A stretch of 64,000 nucleotides of DNA. Source: Lineus longissimus. Lineage: Eukaryota; Nemertea; Pilidiophora; Heteronemertea; Lineidae. The stretch covers positions 15,188,501 through 15,252,500 of the forward strand of contig NC_088320.1 in NCBI RefSeq assembly GCF_910592395.1, written 5' to 3'. Under the pieces are notes generated by a model. The model did no database searches, was not told where the DNA came from, and worked only from the letters and a program-made list of their open reading frames with translations. Below are positions 1 through 12,185 of this stretch, piece after piece (position 1 is the stretch's first letter; every line of letters begins with the position of its first letter). The translations under genes were made by a program, and so were the position numbers.

Positions 1-79
1 TGTCCAACACCACTTTTCGAACGATGATGGACCAGGTCCGACTACTGACTTCCAGCAAACTACCACACTTGGACATGTC

Positions 80-1386
80 CTAGACAAGTAATCGAACGCA
101 CTCTGGATAACTTTCCTCCTTCTGAACAGAACACGTCTTTGTACAGTGTGGTTTATGACTGATCAGATGATACTTCTTGTTGAAAACCCTATCACAGTTC
201 CCACACTTGAAAGGCCAACAATTGGTGTGAACGCGTTCGTGTTCTTGAAGATTTTTCTCATTAACGAACGCCTTATCACAATAACCACATTCCCATGTTT
301 TTTCACCGACGTTTACGTGAGTATGTTCATGAGCAGTAAGGTGACTCTGTTGCATGAATCTGTCACCACAGACTCGACAAACAAAGTGTATTTCACCAGA
401 ATGTTCAAGTTCATGCTCTGTCAGGTCACTTTTCTGACGAAACCCCATCATGCATTGTTTACACATAAACGGCTGACCGCCGATGTGGAAGTGTTTATGC
501 AATGCGAGATTGCTCGAGTGAGCAAATGTCCTGCTACATGATTCACACTTGTGTGAATCTTTTCCATCGCCATTTGCATGAATAATCCAATGCGCGTTAA
601 AATCACTTTCATTTGCAAATCTCACTGAGCAAACTTCGCAGTGGAATCGTTTTTCACCAGTATGCATACGTTCATGTACAGCGAGAAGACAAATTTTGCT
701 AAACTGCATCTCACAAAAATCACATTTCAATGGTATTTCCCTTGTATGAATACATTTATGCTCAATTAGCATACATTCCTTGGTTAATGTGTTTTCAGAA
801 GATTTGCCTTGGAGTAGGCCTATCTTATCTCCTTTCTGTTTGTGAAGTCTTTCATGCGCATTCTTATTACTCCGATCTGTAAATGCCTTTGAACAATATT
901 TGCAGTCAAATGGTTTCTGTCTAGTATGAGTAAGTTCATGTCTTTGGTGACGACTTTGCTGGGTGAAGCCTTTCTCGCAGAATTGACATTTGAACGGCAC
1001 TTTCCCAGCATGGAGTAACTCGTGAACAAGAAGATGACGCACTTGGAGGAAACCCTTCTGACAATGTTTGCATTCAAACGGCATTTTTTTAGCAGGACAT
1101 ATTCCAGAGGAGACACTACCACAAGGGCGTGCACCGTTTTTGACTTCCAAAACATGTCCAAGAGATTTAGTGTCGGCGCCATCCAGTACCAGGTTGTCTC
1201 CTAAAACACTCCCAAGGGCAGTCGGTTTCCAGTGGATTTGGCCAGTACTGACAGGTCTAGTGCACATTTCTTCTCCAGTGCTTCCGGGGGCAAATGATAT
1301 TGAACATATTTGACTAGATGTATCGCCAGGTTCGCTTGGCATTCCCTCTCTGGAGCTTTTGGCTATTAATGCCAATGGGTAAGGTT
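80..1386 (-). CDS. C2H2 zinc-finger protein, 3'-terminal exon (5' exons not identified)
   Basis: This is the last coding exon of a probable DNA-binding transcription factor. It holds ten C2H2 fingers (C-x2-C-x12-H-x3-H) and one degenerate finger, between the third and fourth good ones, that has lost its first cysteine pair. The last finger ends H-x2-H-C, so its zinc site is irregular. Linkers are poor TGEKP matches. About 90 residues before the first finger show no KRAB, BTB or SCAN domain. The open frame runs upstream without a Met to a good acceptor (TTTCTTTTCATTGCAG, exon starting at 1386) with a stop just beyond, so the start lies in an upstream exon at higher coordinates. The exon enters in phase 1, the same phase as the finger exon of the gene at 5101-9583, so the two may be diverged duplicates. 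The stop is TAG at 82-80. Target and function are unknown. Confidence 0.85.
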
Positions 1387-1435
1387 CTGCAATGAAAAGA
1401 AACTAGTGAACAGTTGTCTGTTTTCATTGCAGAAC
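1384..1435. repeat. 15-bp perfect inverted repeat over the zinc-finger acceptor site
   Basis: GTTCTGCAATGAAAA at 1384-1398 and its exact reverse complement at 1421-1435 flank a 22-bp loop. The left arm covers the polypyrimidine tract and AG of the 3' splice site of the minus-strand zinc-finger exon. Confidence 0.7.
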
Positions 1436-2351
1436 AATACATTTAAATGTCAATGACAATGCTTGCCACATATTTTTTACTATGGGAGGGGAGAAACCAA
1501 TTTTTAGAAATGAAATGGCCAGGACCATCATGCTCACCTCCCTCATAGACAGGTTTTTGTTTTGATTTTAGCCATCTGGTGGCCAAACCAGAAATCAAGC
1601 TGGACCAAAATTTAGTCTGCAAGGCTTCATAACAATACATAGGGCTACATAGGCCTATGTACCAAGCTTCAAGTCAGCAGCTCCAGTGGTTACGAAACGT
1701 GCCACCATTGGCCAATTTTTGCTATTTGACCTCTGTGACCTTGAAGTTGAAAAGTCAAATCAAAAACCTATGTGATATGTCATGTATCATCATTATATAC
1801 CAATGACAAAAATTTGGTGATGATTGAGTCTTAGTTAAGTTACGGAAATACAGCACTTTTGAGAATTCGGTTTTAGCCACCTGCTGCCTAACCGCCGAAT
1901 TCAAAAAAAGGCTTTCGGACATTACAGATTTTGACCAACGTGACCATGACAAGTACGACAAGTTTAATGTTCTTACAATACAGGGATAATCCAAATCCTC
2001 TTAAAGGAATGGGCAGTATTTTACTTCATTATTATTTTTCTTCTTCTGGTTCATCAGTAAATAATTTTTCTGAACATGCTTGATGTTTTTGGTTTCACTT
2101 CAGCTCTCAAACACTTGAAACAGTAGAAAAAAACGCAATATTCGTAATTTTTAGTACACACAAGTTCTGGCACATTGATCTAATTATTTGTCAATATGGA
2201 GAGAAGCTTAAAAATAGGTCTACGACTTAATGACCCCGGACAACAGCTTAGCTCACTCATATGAGTTAGAAAACACAAAAATATCGAAACCCTTTTCAGT
2301 GCCGTCCGACACAGCTGTCAAGAAAAACACAACAGCAACAGGTATGTAGGC
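1436..2351. other. Non-coding, intron or upstream region of the minus-strand zinc-finger gene
   Basis: No convincing coding exon is seen. Short open frames lack codon structure and splice borders. Upstream exons of the minus-strand zinc-finger gene could lie here or as far as about 4700. Confidence 0.4.
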
Positions 2352-2960
2352 CTACATGTTCACTCATCAGTGGAATGTCCAAGAGTATACCTGGGGATCG
2401 AACTCACAGCAACCAACATGTACATGTTCACTCACCAGTGGCATGTCCAAGAGTATACCTGGGGATCGAACTCACAGCAACCAACATGTACATGTTCACT
2501 CACCAGTGGCATGTCCAAGAGTATACCTGGGGATCGAACTCACAGCAACACGCATACAACATGTTCACTCACCAGTGGCATGTCCAAGAGTATACCTGGG
2601 GATCGAACTCACAGCAACACGCATGTACATGTTCACTCACCAGTGGAATGTCCAAGAGAAGGCCTGGGGATCGAACTCACAGCAACACGCATGTACATGT
2701 TCACTCACCAGTGGAATGTCCAAGAGTAGGCCTGGGGATCAAACGCACAGCAATACGCATGTACATGTTCACTCACCAGTGGAATGTCCAAGAGTATACC
2801 TGGGGATCGAACTCACAGCAACACGCATGTACATGTTCACTCACCAGTGGAATGTCCAAGAGAAGGCCTGGGGATCGAACTCACAGCAACACTACGTGTT
2901 CACTCACCAGTGGAATGTCCAAGAGAAGGCCTGGGGATCGAACTCACAGCAGCAGCATCT
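2352..2960. repeat. 68-bp minisatellite, nine copies
   Basis: Nine head-to-tail units of about 68 bp, the last truncated, are recognised by the recurring TGTCCAAGAG and CTGGGGATCGAACTCACAGC blocks. Units differ by a few substitutions. Because 68 is not a multiple of three, the same peptides recur in rotating frames and all three plus frames stay open for hundreds of bases. This creates long ORFs that should not be called genes. Read on minus, each unit carries GTTCGATCC, a match to the RNA polymerase III B-box pattern GWTCRANNC, which suggests descent from a tRNA-derived SINE. Confidence 0.9.
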
Positions 2961-3525
2961 GTCTGCTCAGCCTCAGGTAAATGGAGGAAAACTGAAAAAT
3001 AAAATTTGAATTCGCCTGAGATTGAGAATAAGAATATAAAAGAATAAATAGAATTTATATGAAATCATTTCTCTCTTGTAGTAGAACCCCTTTATTTTAA
3101 AGGACAATGGCCACAGACAAGAAATACACTCGCAACTTCGAATCGATTCCTGGCGATGTTGGGGCCAAAAACTATTTTCTTGTCCTTTTTTTTTAATATT
3201 AATTTTCAATTTTTTTTCGTTTTAAAAAATCGATTTGTTGGATAATAGAAGATTTTGCTAAGAATGATCCGAGAGACTCCTGCACTCCTCACCTGGAAGC
3301 TGACATTTGACTCCATTTTGACTCCACCACCATGCGACGTATCAACAATCAGAATCGGTTGGGGCCCCGGACCAAGGCCCACAGCATAACCCTGGTAATG
3401 TTCATGTTTGTTAAATGTTCTTGATGTCGAAGATTGAAATTGACAAGGTAACAGGATCTGTGACCGCAGTACTATCACTTTGTTCTGTTTTGTATTCGCA
3501 GATCAAGTCACTCTCGATCGCAGCG
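2961..3525. other. Non-coding spacer
   Basis: AT-rich start followed by mixed sequence. No gene, RNA or clear mobile element is seen. Confidence 0.4.
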
Positions 3526-3796
3526 TCACTTTTGATTTGAACACCTCAGCGTGTTCTGACATGTCAGATGCAAACCCGTTCTCAATCCTAAGTTCACTTT
3601 TGATTTGAACACCTCCAGCATGCTCAGACATGTCAGATGCAAACCCGTTCTCAATCCTAGGTTAGGTAGGTTCACTTTTGATTTGAACACATCCTGCATG
3701 TTCAGACAAGTCAGATGCAAACCCGTTCTCTATCCTAGGTTCATTTCTGATTTGAACACCTCCAGCATGTTCAGACATGTCAGATGCAAACTCTCA
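3526..3796. repeat. Tandem repeat of about 68 bp, four copies
   Basis: Four diverged units each contain TGATTTGAACAC, CATGTTCAGACATGTCAGATG and CAAACCCGTTCTC-like blocks. One spacer is lengthened by about 9 bp. The sequence is unrelated to the 68-bp array at 2352 although the period is similar. Confidence 0.8.
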
Positions 3797-5028
3797 TGAC
3801 TCTTCCATCTGGATGTCTGGATAGGCCTACATAGGCCTACCGGCGAAAACAACAAGAAAACACGGAGAAAATTGTCCAATTTCCCATTCAGCCATTGTCG
3901 GACGGAAGTTTCGTTGTTGCCGTTGCTTGCGGGAAGAGGGGAGAGTAGTAGATAACAAACAACAAAAACAACGACTTCTGTCCGAAATGAGATACCATTA
4001 TTTGTTTTATTTTCCGACAAATAATGCCATTTTCTGTGAACAAAAGAACAATTGCCACTATAAAAAGCAATCTCTTACTTTAAAAGGATGACAGGTTCTT
4101 GAATTGTCTTAGGAACTGGACACTTGAAGTCAAACCTACCCCAAGAATTCTGCGGTGACAGTATCCGATAATCGGTAAAACATGACGAGCTAGTACTAGC
4201 TGGCTGTTAGTGGTTGGGTGATAAGGCCAGAGTCCTCTATTAAAACATGTGTACATTGCTGTGCATAGGTTTTGGTAAAAAAAGTACTCATTGGACCAAT
4301 CAATCTGCACAAAATTTTATATGTGTCAAGAAGAACCCTATGCCAATAGCATAATAAAGTTACTTTTAAAAAATTCCAATACCGATTGCCTGAGAAAAAA
4401 AGATTTCCGTACACCATATCCATCAAAACGTCACTGGCGCATTGATATGGCCCTGTCAAAGTACAAGTTCTAAACTGACCAGTGAGACCACATTTTCTTA
4501 AATATATTATCAAAAAGCATAGGCCTATTTCTGTGATGGCCTGACTCTGTAGATTAAGAATCAACCACAGATTGAGAATTAATTCCACTTTGGTCCATCC
4601 CAGCCATGTAGTTACCACAACTTGACATTTTGATAAGCTCTATGTGACTGTGCCACACTTCCGGTCGTGGATGAATACAGGTCTCTGCCCATAAGATGCA
4701 CATGGTGATTGATATAATGCACACTCTGGGCCTGGCTTGACTATTCCCAACTCAAATACGCTAATTAAAAAGGTTGTGGTTCAGCCACATTGACATAGTC
4801 ATATATGCGGGAGTAGTTGACGGGTTCAGGAAGGGTGACAAGACATTTTGCGTGTGGCTAGTAGTGACATCAACACAACAACGAATTTTGCGCTCCAGAA
4901 TCCAACGTTACGCGTGTGCTGCCCTAGTGATGTCGAGGCAACGACGTATTTTGCGGTCCAAAAGTTGAAATATATTTATTCATTGCAAATTCCATCCATG
5001 AAATTGTTTCTTTTCTTCTTTCATACAG
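3797..5028. other. Intergenic region between two divergent zinc-finger genes
   Basis: Open frames here lack good splice borders or recognisable motifs. A strong acceptor (TTCTTCTTTCATACAG) ends at 5028, so the region probably includes the first intron, and perhaps a non-coding first exon, of the plus-strand zinc-finger gene. Confidence 0.45.
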
Positions 5029-5100
5029 GTCCTCTTTGAATTGCAAAATATGAACTGGGGCTGAACAGCAAGTTAGATTTGACTCCGAGAAACCACATTC

Positions 5101-8100
5101 ATGTCGCATCAAACAACAGTCAATATGGAAGGAAATTGTGATTTCAAGATGGATTCTGGTCTACAGATCAAGGCAGAAACTTGTGTGCCTAGTTCATCTG
5201 ATATGGAAGCTGTTTCAGGTGATCTTGTAAGAACTGAAACGTGGGATCAGATAAAAATGGAACCTTGTGATAAGATATGCCATTCGTCATGTGATGAGAT
5301 GGACTCGGTCGCACAGGATCAAGTGAAGTTTACTTCAGGTAATCGAACGAACTTCGAATCACATGATCACATCAAGTATGAACCTTGTGATGACTTGGAT
5401 TTGGAAACATTTCAGGAGGAGTCAATTGCAGAGGTGATTAAACGAGAACCGACAGATACTGAACCTTTCAGGTCAGAATCTGAGTATGTCGCACTCGCAG
5501 CTGGCAAAATAAAGTCTGAGCCGGAAGATTTCCATTTTGGGGAAATGAACTCTGTTAAAACAGAAATACAATTGACAACTTATCCCGAAATGCCTGATGT
5601 GTACATTTCTGGAGAGATGCAAACATTTCCATTTAAAGGGACACCAGAAAAGTTGGTTATAGTGTCTGACATGTCTGAAGGAGTTCAAACCAAGGCTGAA
5701 TCTGTATCTGACAGTCATTTCGATAACACTACATGTACACCGGTAGACCTTGCTGATGTTTCCACAAGTAGTTCTCACAAGTTAGAACCAAGAACTATCC
5801 AGAAGCAAAGCCCAGTAGATAAAGGATTATCATTGGGGGTAGCCAATGCCATTCTGGTGTTCAGTTTGTCTGCTGTGCCACCTCATCTGTTGCAGGTACC
5901 GATGCCCTTGATTAGTCCTGCATGTGCGCTGTCCAGTGGAGGAACAGTCGCGATGACGAACATGGCTGTACCAGTGCAGAATAAAGGTCCAGCTGTAAGT
6001 ATTGTACTAGAAATTTGTATCCAACAGAAGTAGTTTGGTATGGATGTAGGTTTGCGATTGTCAATTTGCCTGTCCGTCCTACAGTGCATTGAACAGAGGC
6101 ATTAACTCGGAGATATGTAGTCAGATTGGTTTCTTATTACTGTGGGATTCAATTGGGATGTTCAGGCCGGATAGGTGCCTGGCCATTTTTGGTCCTATCA
6201 AATATCCGGTATGGCCGCAAGCAGCTATCTTGGATTTCGTATTCAGTCGTGTTATTGTAGAATGAGTTTCCCGATCGGCTTTAATTTCCTGTGTATGGCA
6301 TGTCTGTGTGGGTTGGGAGAGGTGCCCAATAACTTCTTGGCCTAATCTGATATGGGCCCACCGGCTCAGGCCTCGATATTTGCTTTTAGAAGGGCACAGC
6401 AAATTTTGCCGAAAAAAGGGCTTTTGTCGGTTTGGTGAAAAAGGGCACACTTTGATGAGAATCAATGAAAACAAAATTGACTTCGTGATGGAAGAAATAT
6501 GAAGGGCATCGCGACAACAGGAGAGGGCACCAGAGGAAATTGCCTTCGATGCTTCTGATAAATTTGGTCCCTGTGCGTGCCAGGCCTTTGTTACTTGCCC
6601 ATTTCTTACCTTCTTGGTACGACACAGTATGTTTCCACATCTGTATTGTCACTTTTCACTAAGGGCCCAAAAGATCAAAGGTCTACGTCACTGGTCCAAA
6701 TTTAGCAAGGCTTATGCCGAAAGTACTTGTGCCACTGACATTGTAATGATCATTTGTCTTAACCAAATTTGTAACAATTTTAGTCATTCTTTATTCAGTT
6801 AGGACAACCAGACACAGGGACAGCATTGACTGGCATTAGTCCACTCATTCAGAATAAGATTATAGGTGAGTGTACTGCCACTGACTTTTGTGACCCATTA
6901 CATTGGAATTGGTATAATTTGGATCATAGACAACTTGTCATCCGCTTAATTTTCGTGGGCATTTTTTGGGGGGAAACTTAATTAACGAAAAAATCAATCT
7001 TGAAAAAAGAGGATACCGCCGGTATTCAGTAAGCCACCAAACCAAACATCGTGAGGTGTTTTTTTCTGAAATTTCCGAAAATCGCAAAAATTCAAAGATG
7101 CACAAATTGTGCAGATGGAGTTATGTTGGGGCTGAGTGTTTAATTGGAAGCTTGGTGTTGATACCACTCTGGTCTTATTGTTAGATCTCATATGATGCCA
7201 GATGAAGCAGTCAATGAAAAACCCTGACCCCTGATCTCGATGATCTACACCAAAAGAAACGATTGATGATCAGGGGTCAACATTTATTCCCCAGAGGACA
7301 AAGTAAATAAACAGGATTTCAATACAGGCCCGCGAGTCCTAGGTTCAACTTTTGTAACATTTCACAAAGTCTGCAAAGTTTTTACAATTTGGGCAAAATC
7401 CATTCTCTACAAATGGTCGAAAAAATATTACTATGTTAAATTGACCTTGCAGCCCCAAGTAATGTAGCCTGAACATAAAGCCACTCTTTTTTATCGCAGG
7501 GCCTACTCCAGTGCGTTCCACCAGAAAACGTCAAACCCAAAGAAGAAAAAATGTAATCAAGAATCGAAAAACTTGTAATGGAGTGCATGGTGGTTTACTT
7601 GGGAGTTCATTACTTGAAGTGCAGCCTTTGGTAACTTCTGAACAAGCTGCCGAATCAGCATTCCTTTTAGACAGGCCTTCTGAAAGTTGCAAAAAACCAG
7701 CAGGATCAGAACACCTTGTGGACAAATCTTCGAAGGAATTCACAAACGGTGCAAAACAAACAGCCACACTTTCATCTAGCAGAAAAGATGTCCTTAAATG
7801 TAGAATTTGTGGTATACAGTTAACTGATCTGCGCAGCCTCAAGATGCATGAGTATGATCACGTCAAGAAGACAGCTTATGCGTGTCAACATTGTGGTATT
7901 AGATTTTCTGCGAAGACCTATCTTACTGATCATGAGTTGAAAAATCATTCTGGAGAAAAGCCATTCAAATGCAAATACTGTGTGAAAAGGTTTTCCCGGA
8001 AGCCCAGGCTTCTACTACATGAAAAATCCCATACTGGTAAAGAGGCATTCAAATGTCAGTATTGTGAAATGTGTTTTGATTGTGATAGTTCTCTTGCAGG

Positions 8101-9583
8101 TCATGAGTGTATTCACTCTGGTGAACAAGGTTGCAGGTGCAAATATTGTGAACGTACATTTTCTAAGCCGTCTGATGTTACAAATCATGAGCAGACGCAT
8201 GTTGGTGAAAAACCATTTGGGTGTAAATATTGTGAGAAGAGATTTGTGCACAGATCTGCCCAAAGAAAGCATGAGCGTTTTCATGGTGAAAAGGCATTTC
8301 ATTGTAACTATTGTGACAAAACGTTTTATCAGAAATCAGATTGTGCCAAACATGAGGGGGTACACACACAAAATACTGTGGGAAGATCATACGCGTGTAA
8401 ATATTGCGAGAACTGTTTTAAACACAAGATCCAGCTTACCAAACATGAGCGAGCGATGCATGCTGAATTCATGCTTTTCAAGTGTAAAACCTGTGGGAAA
8501 GAATTTTCCCAAAAAAAGCACCTTGCCTGTCATGAATATATTCATTTAGATGAAAAACCACTGAAGTGTCAGTATTGTGATAGGCGGTTTATTCTAGTAC
8601 GTGATCTTACAATACATGAGAACATTCATGTTGGTAAAAAAGCATTTAAGTGTGAATTTTGTGACGAGAGGTTCTTTCGGCCGTCCGAGGTTACAACACA
8701 TGAACGCATCCATACTGGTGAAAAGCCATTTAAGTGTAAATTTTGTGAAACGACATTTGCTTTGAAAACTGACCGCAGAGAACATGAAGGTATTCATAAA
8801 GGTATTCATATTAATAGGCCATTCCAGTGTACGTCTTGTGAAAAGAGTTATGCAAGGAAGTCGCACCTCAAGGTTCATGAGCGTAGTCACACTGGTGAAA
8901 AACCTTTTATCTGTACATATTGTGGGAAAGGGTTTTCTTCCAGGACAAATCTTAGACAGCATGAATACACTCACGCTGCTGCAAAACCTTTCAAATGCAA
9001 GTATTGTGAGAAATCTTATGGCCAGAAGGGCCTCCTTTCTGTACATGAGCGGACTCACACGGGTGTTAAGCCATTCATTTGTCAGTCATGTGGGAAAGGG
9101 TTTTTCACCAAAGCGAATCTGTTGAGACACGAGTATAATCACACTGGCGAAAAACGGTACAAGTGCAAATATCTGTCCTGTGGAAAGCCGTTTTCTGAAA
9201 AGCATGATCTGATGAGACATGAATACATTCACACTGGGGAAAGTCCTTTCAAATGTAAATATTGTGGCAAAGGGTTTTCGCGGCAAACTGATGTTCCTAA
9301 GCATGAGCGTATTCATACTGGTGAAAGGCCATTCAAGTGTGAATATTGTGCAAAAAGTTACCCCCTAAAAAACCAGCTTACTGTTCATGAATTCTCCCAC
9401 ACTGGTGTAAGACCGTACAGGTGTAAAGATTGCGGGAAAGGGTTTTCCTACAAGAGCTCTCTTGCAAGTCATAAAATTATTCACAGCGGTGAAAGACCAT
9501 TTCAGTGTCAAGACTGTAAGAAACAGTTTATGAGGAAGACTGATCTCACTAAACATGAGAAAATTCATCTTATTGGGAAATGA
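5101..9583 (+). CDS. C2H2 zinc-finger protein with 21 fingers and an N-terminal set of SUMO-type motifs (three coding exons)
   Basis: A nuclear regulator by family. Coding exons are 5101-5994, 6799-6865 and 7500-9583, with borders AGCT|GTAAGT, TTCTTTATTCAG|, ATAG|GTGAGT and TTTATCGCAG|. Phases 0 and 1 join to an unbroken 1014-aa frame. Residues 1-200 are acidic and contain six psi-K-x-E motifs (IKAE 23-26, IKME 51-54, IKYE 91-94, IKRE 113-116, IKSE 137-140, VKTE 152-155). Four are followed by Pro, as in synergy-control or sumoylation motifs. The C-terminal two thirds has 21 C2H2 fingers with YCxK/FCxK-type cores and many GEKPF linkers. Three fingers have irregular spacing: two end H-x4-H, and one begins C-x4-C. 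No KRAB or BTB domain is present. A 5'UTR exon begins at 5029 and includes a 4-codon upstream ORF at 5050-5064. The DNA target is unknown. Confidence 0.9.
5995..6798 (+). other. Intron 1 of the 21-finger gene
   Basis: Non-coding sequence between a GTAAGT donor and a TTCTTTATTCAG acceptor. No recognisable mobile element is seen. Confidence 0.7.
6866..7499 (+). other. Intron 2 of the 21-finger gene
   Basis: Phase-1 intron from GTGAGT to TTTTTTATCGCAG. It splits a glycine codon (G|GG). No gene is seen inside. Confidence 0.7.
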
Positions 9584-9617
9584 ACGTTTTTGTTGTGAAA
9601 GTCCGTCCTTGCTTGAC

Positions 9618-9765
9618 CGGTATCTAATTTACCATGGTCTAAAATGACCATTGCCTAAATTACTGTTGTCTAATTTACCATGGTCTAAAATGACCATTGC
9701 CTAGATTACCGTTGTTTAATTTACTTTGTCTAAATTACCGTTGTCTAATTGACTGGTGTCTGACT
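9618..9765. repeat. Short tandem repeat in the zinc-finger 3'UTR
   Basis: Alternating TTACCATGGTCTAAAATGACCATTG-like blocks and diverged derivatives recur, with partly palindromic CCATGG cores. They lie between the stop and the poly(A) signal, so they are probably transcribed. Confidence 0.65.
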
Positions 9766-9823
9766 ATACCTGGATATGTGGCTCCTTGTTGTATGTACTT
9801 TGTATATAACTATGTTGTTTTAC

Positions 9824-9829
9824 AATAAA
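9824..9829 (+). promoter_or_regulatory. Poly(A) signal AATAAA for the 21-finger gene
   Basis: Canonical AATAAA about 240 nt after the stop codon at 9583. Confidence 0.7.
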
Positions 9830-9896
9830 ATTAGAGTTAGAGTTAGATGGAATATAAAGTCTTTATCAGCATCTGTGTGTTTGTATGTATCTCAAA

Positions 9897-10485
9897 CTTG
9901 GCTGGTGGTCTCTACTATACTGTCTGTCAAGAAATGCTGTATTGAGTGACGCAGCATCCTCCTCTTTAGAACCAGGCCCTCCATTTGCTTCTATGCTCCA
10001 ACAAAGATCTGAAAAAGGAAAGTACTTCTAAAGTACAATTGATAGGCAACGATTCCACACAGAGGGGGTTAATCTTAAGAGAAAGAAGGTATATCCATTT
10101 ATAGCCAAACGGTATGAGAGGGTTAATAGTAACCTTGTTCCTAGGAAAAAGTTAAACATTTCTTGATACATTACACCTGCAATTTTCATCTTTTTAAACC
10201 TGGGTACAAGGTTGTTGATCAACCCTTGCAGCCCGTTTGGTTCGGACCTTGGGAATATTTTTTTGTAGGAATTTTCATCGTTTGGGAGAGTATTTAACTT
10301 TTATGGCGATATCAACCCCATCTGGGCTGGTGGTGTCTGCTCTACTGTCAAGAAATGCTGAATTGAGTAATGCAGCATCCTAGTCCTATCCTTAGAACCA
10401 GGACAATCTTCCTCCATTTGCTTAAAAAAGGAACGTACTTTTAAAGTACAATTGATAGGCAACGATTCCACTCAGAGGGGGCCTT
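9897..10485. repeat. Direct repeat pair of about 160 bp
   Basis: A segment at about 9897-10060 (CAAGAAATGCTG, GCAGCATCCT, AAAGTACAATTGATAGGCAACGATTCCAC) recurs at about 10325-10482 with small indels. About 260 bp separates the copies. This could be an old local duplication or two copies of a repeat; no coding potential is seen. Confidence 0.65.
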
Positions 10486-10951
10486 TTTCTCTAACTTCTG
10501 GTAGAATGTAGAATGATTAGAAACATAACAACCAATTGAAGGCTCCCTGGGCAGCACTTTTGGCCTTGTGGACTACCACAAATAGCGCCGGGAATTCATG
10601 CGGCTGGACGATTAGCCAATGGGCATTGCTGTAACGAAACCGTAAGGGCATTTTCTATCACCGAATCAGAATGCGCGATGTACCGCTTTGGCATGCATAA
10701 TAGTGGGACACTCGTGTACATGTCACGGTGTCATGGCCCGCTGGGCAGCTTACTCCATGTGGTGTCTAAATGACACCTCTACAGTGCAAAAAATAAACGA
10801 CGCCATAGGGGATTAAAGAGACTTTAATTGGCTCTTTTAGAGTAAACTGTGAATCATAAAGGAGCCAAAAATATGACGCCCTGGAATTAAGAAACGCATT
10901 GGCGAGTTGAAACCGTCTTTTCATCACATTGGGTCCTACCTATAGAAGAAA

Positions 10952-11329
10952 CAATAGCATTCCGCGAAGATGACGTCACTGCAGCTGCTGCCCTCTATTT
11001 CCCCATCGCTGAATTACAGGCAATGTCGGACAAACATGCGGTTTCGTAATGGATTCAGGCTTTCTAACTAGGGCAGTTAGATTCAATCTGGCACATGTCC
11101 GAGTGTTGGAAATACTATATAATTGTTCTGAATATTTCTCTCTTTGACTCTATGGTAGGCCTATCATTCATGCTAAAAACAATGCAGGGTCAAAGATAAT
11201 TGACTTTGAAATAAGCTCAAATGCGTAGAAATAAGTGTTGATGTCCGACTGTCACGTGACTAAAACGTCATCAATATCTTATTCAAATGACCTTGTGAGC
11301 TATAAAAAGTAACGTCGCGGAATGCTATT
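10952..11329. mobile_element. MITE with AATAGCATTCCGCGA terminal inverted repeats, copy 1
   Basis: An element of about 378 bp begins CAATAGCATTCCGCG and ends CGCGGAATGCTATT. Two more copies lie at 38204-38576 and 48776-49148. It has no ORF, so it is non-autonomous. Near one end it contains TATAAAAAG and AACGTC-type motifs. Confidence 0.8.
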
Positions 11330-12185
11330 TTCGATGTCTGTCCTTGCAAACTGGATGGTGCAACCAGACCCGATCTCCTTCCTGGTAAGGATTATATGAG
11401 AACGGGTTTTTGTTGCTGCTTGTCCAAAGGGTGAAGGGTCCAAAGGGTCGGGCCCCACGTTGACGTTGGGCGCCACTGTGACACTCTCGTATTGTCCTCC
11501 GGCTAGCAATGCAACACGAACGCCAGGGTGTTCCTTTTCATCATGTTTATATATTGGAAATAATTGGAACAGAAAATACAAGTGGGACTACTCAACTCGC
11601 TATTTCTGCATCACACTCCCGCGGCTCCCAACTGCGCAGCTTCACTAGAGACGTTTAGTAAATTGGGGGAAATACCACCGCGTAGGGCTACACTTTATTC
11701 CTTCACTGCATTTCTTCCATGGTTTAGAGTCTACGTACGCACTGCGTATTATCGTCAGTTGATCTATACATGTGAATAAACAACAAACAGAACGATTAAT
11801 ATCACATTTGTGCTAATTAGCGAAAATTATTCACAAAATATTATGCCTAATACAGCGCCCCTTCCAGCCAGTTGATGAACTATCGGCATCGTATTCACCC
11901 GCCAATTCATTTCGGTCGTCGGAAAGCTTACCACTCGGGTGGGTCCACGACTGCGTCCGGAGTGTAACGAGCTTAGGCGTCTACAAGTGAACATTTTTTA
12001 GGGAGATATTGGGCGAGAGCCTCAGGAAAATCCCATGCCATATTTGACCAAGGGCAAAGTTTGAACCACTAGGATCACTTTCGCCCAATATATTGTTTTG
12101 CGAACGCCAAATAGTGGACATAGTCACGGCAGGATATATCTGCGAGCCAATTAAGGCAATACGAATAAAACTAAAGGCCGGGTCT
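11330..12185. other. Intergenic, no gene seen
   Basis: Short overlapping ORFs on both strands show no conserved motif or splice structure. Confidence 0.4.

Noticed and set aside
2356-3009. Plus ORFs of 217, 201 and 119 aa
   Set aside because: They are three rotating frames of a 68-bp tandem repeat; the peptide repeats are a by-product of the period.
4196-4618. 140-aa minus ORF
   Set aside because: Composition looks random, with no motif and no splice support.
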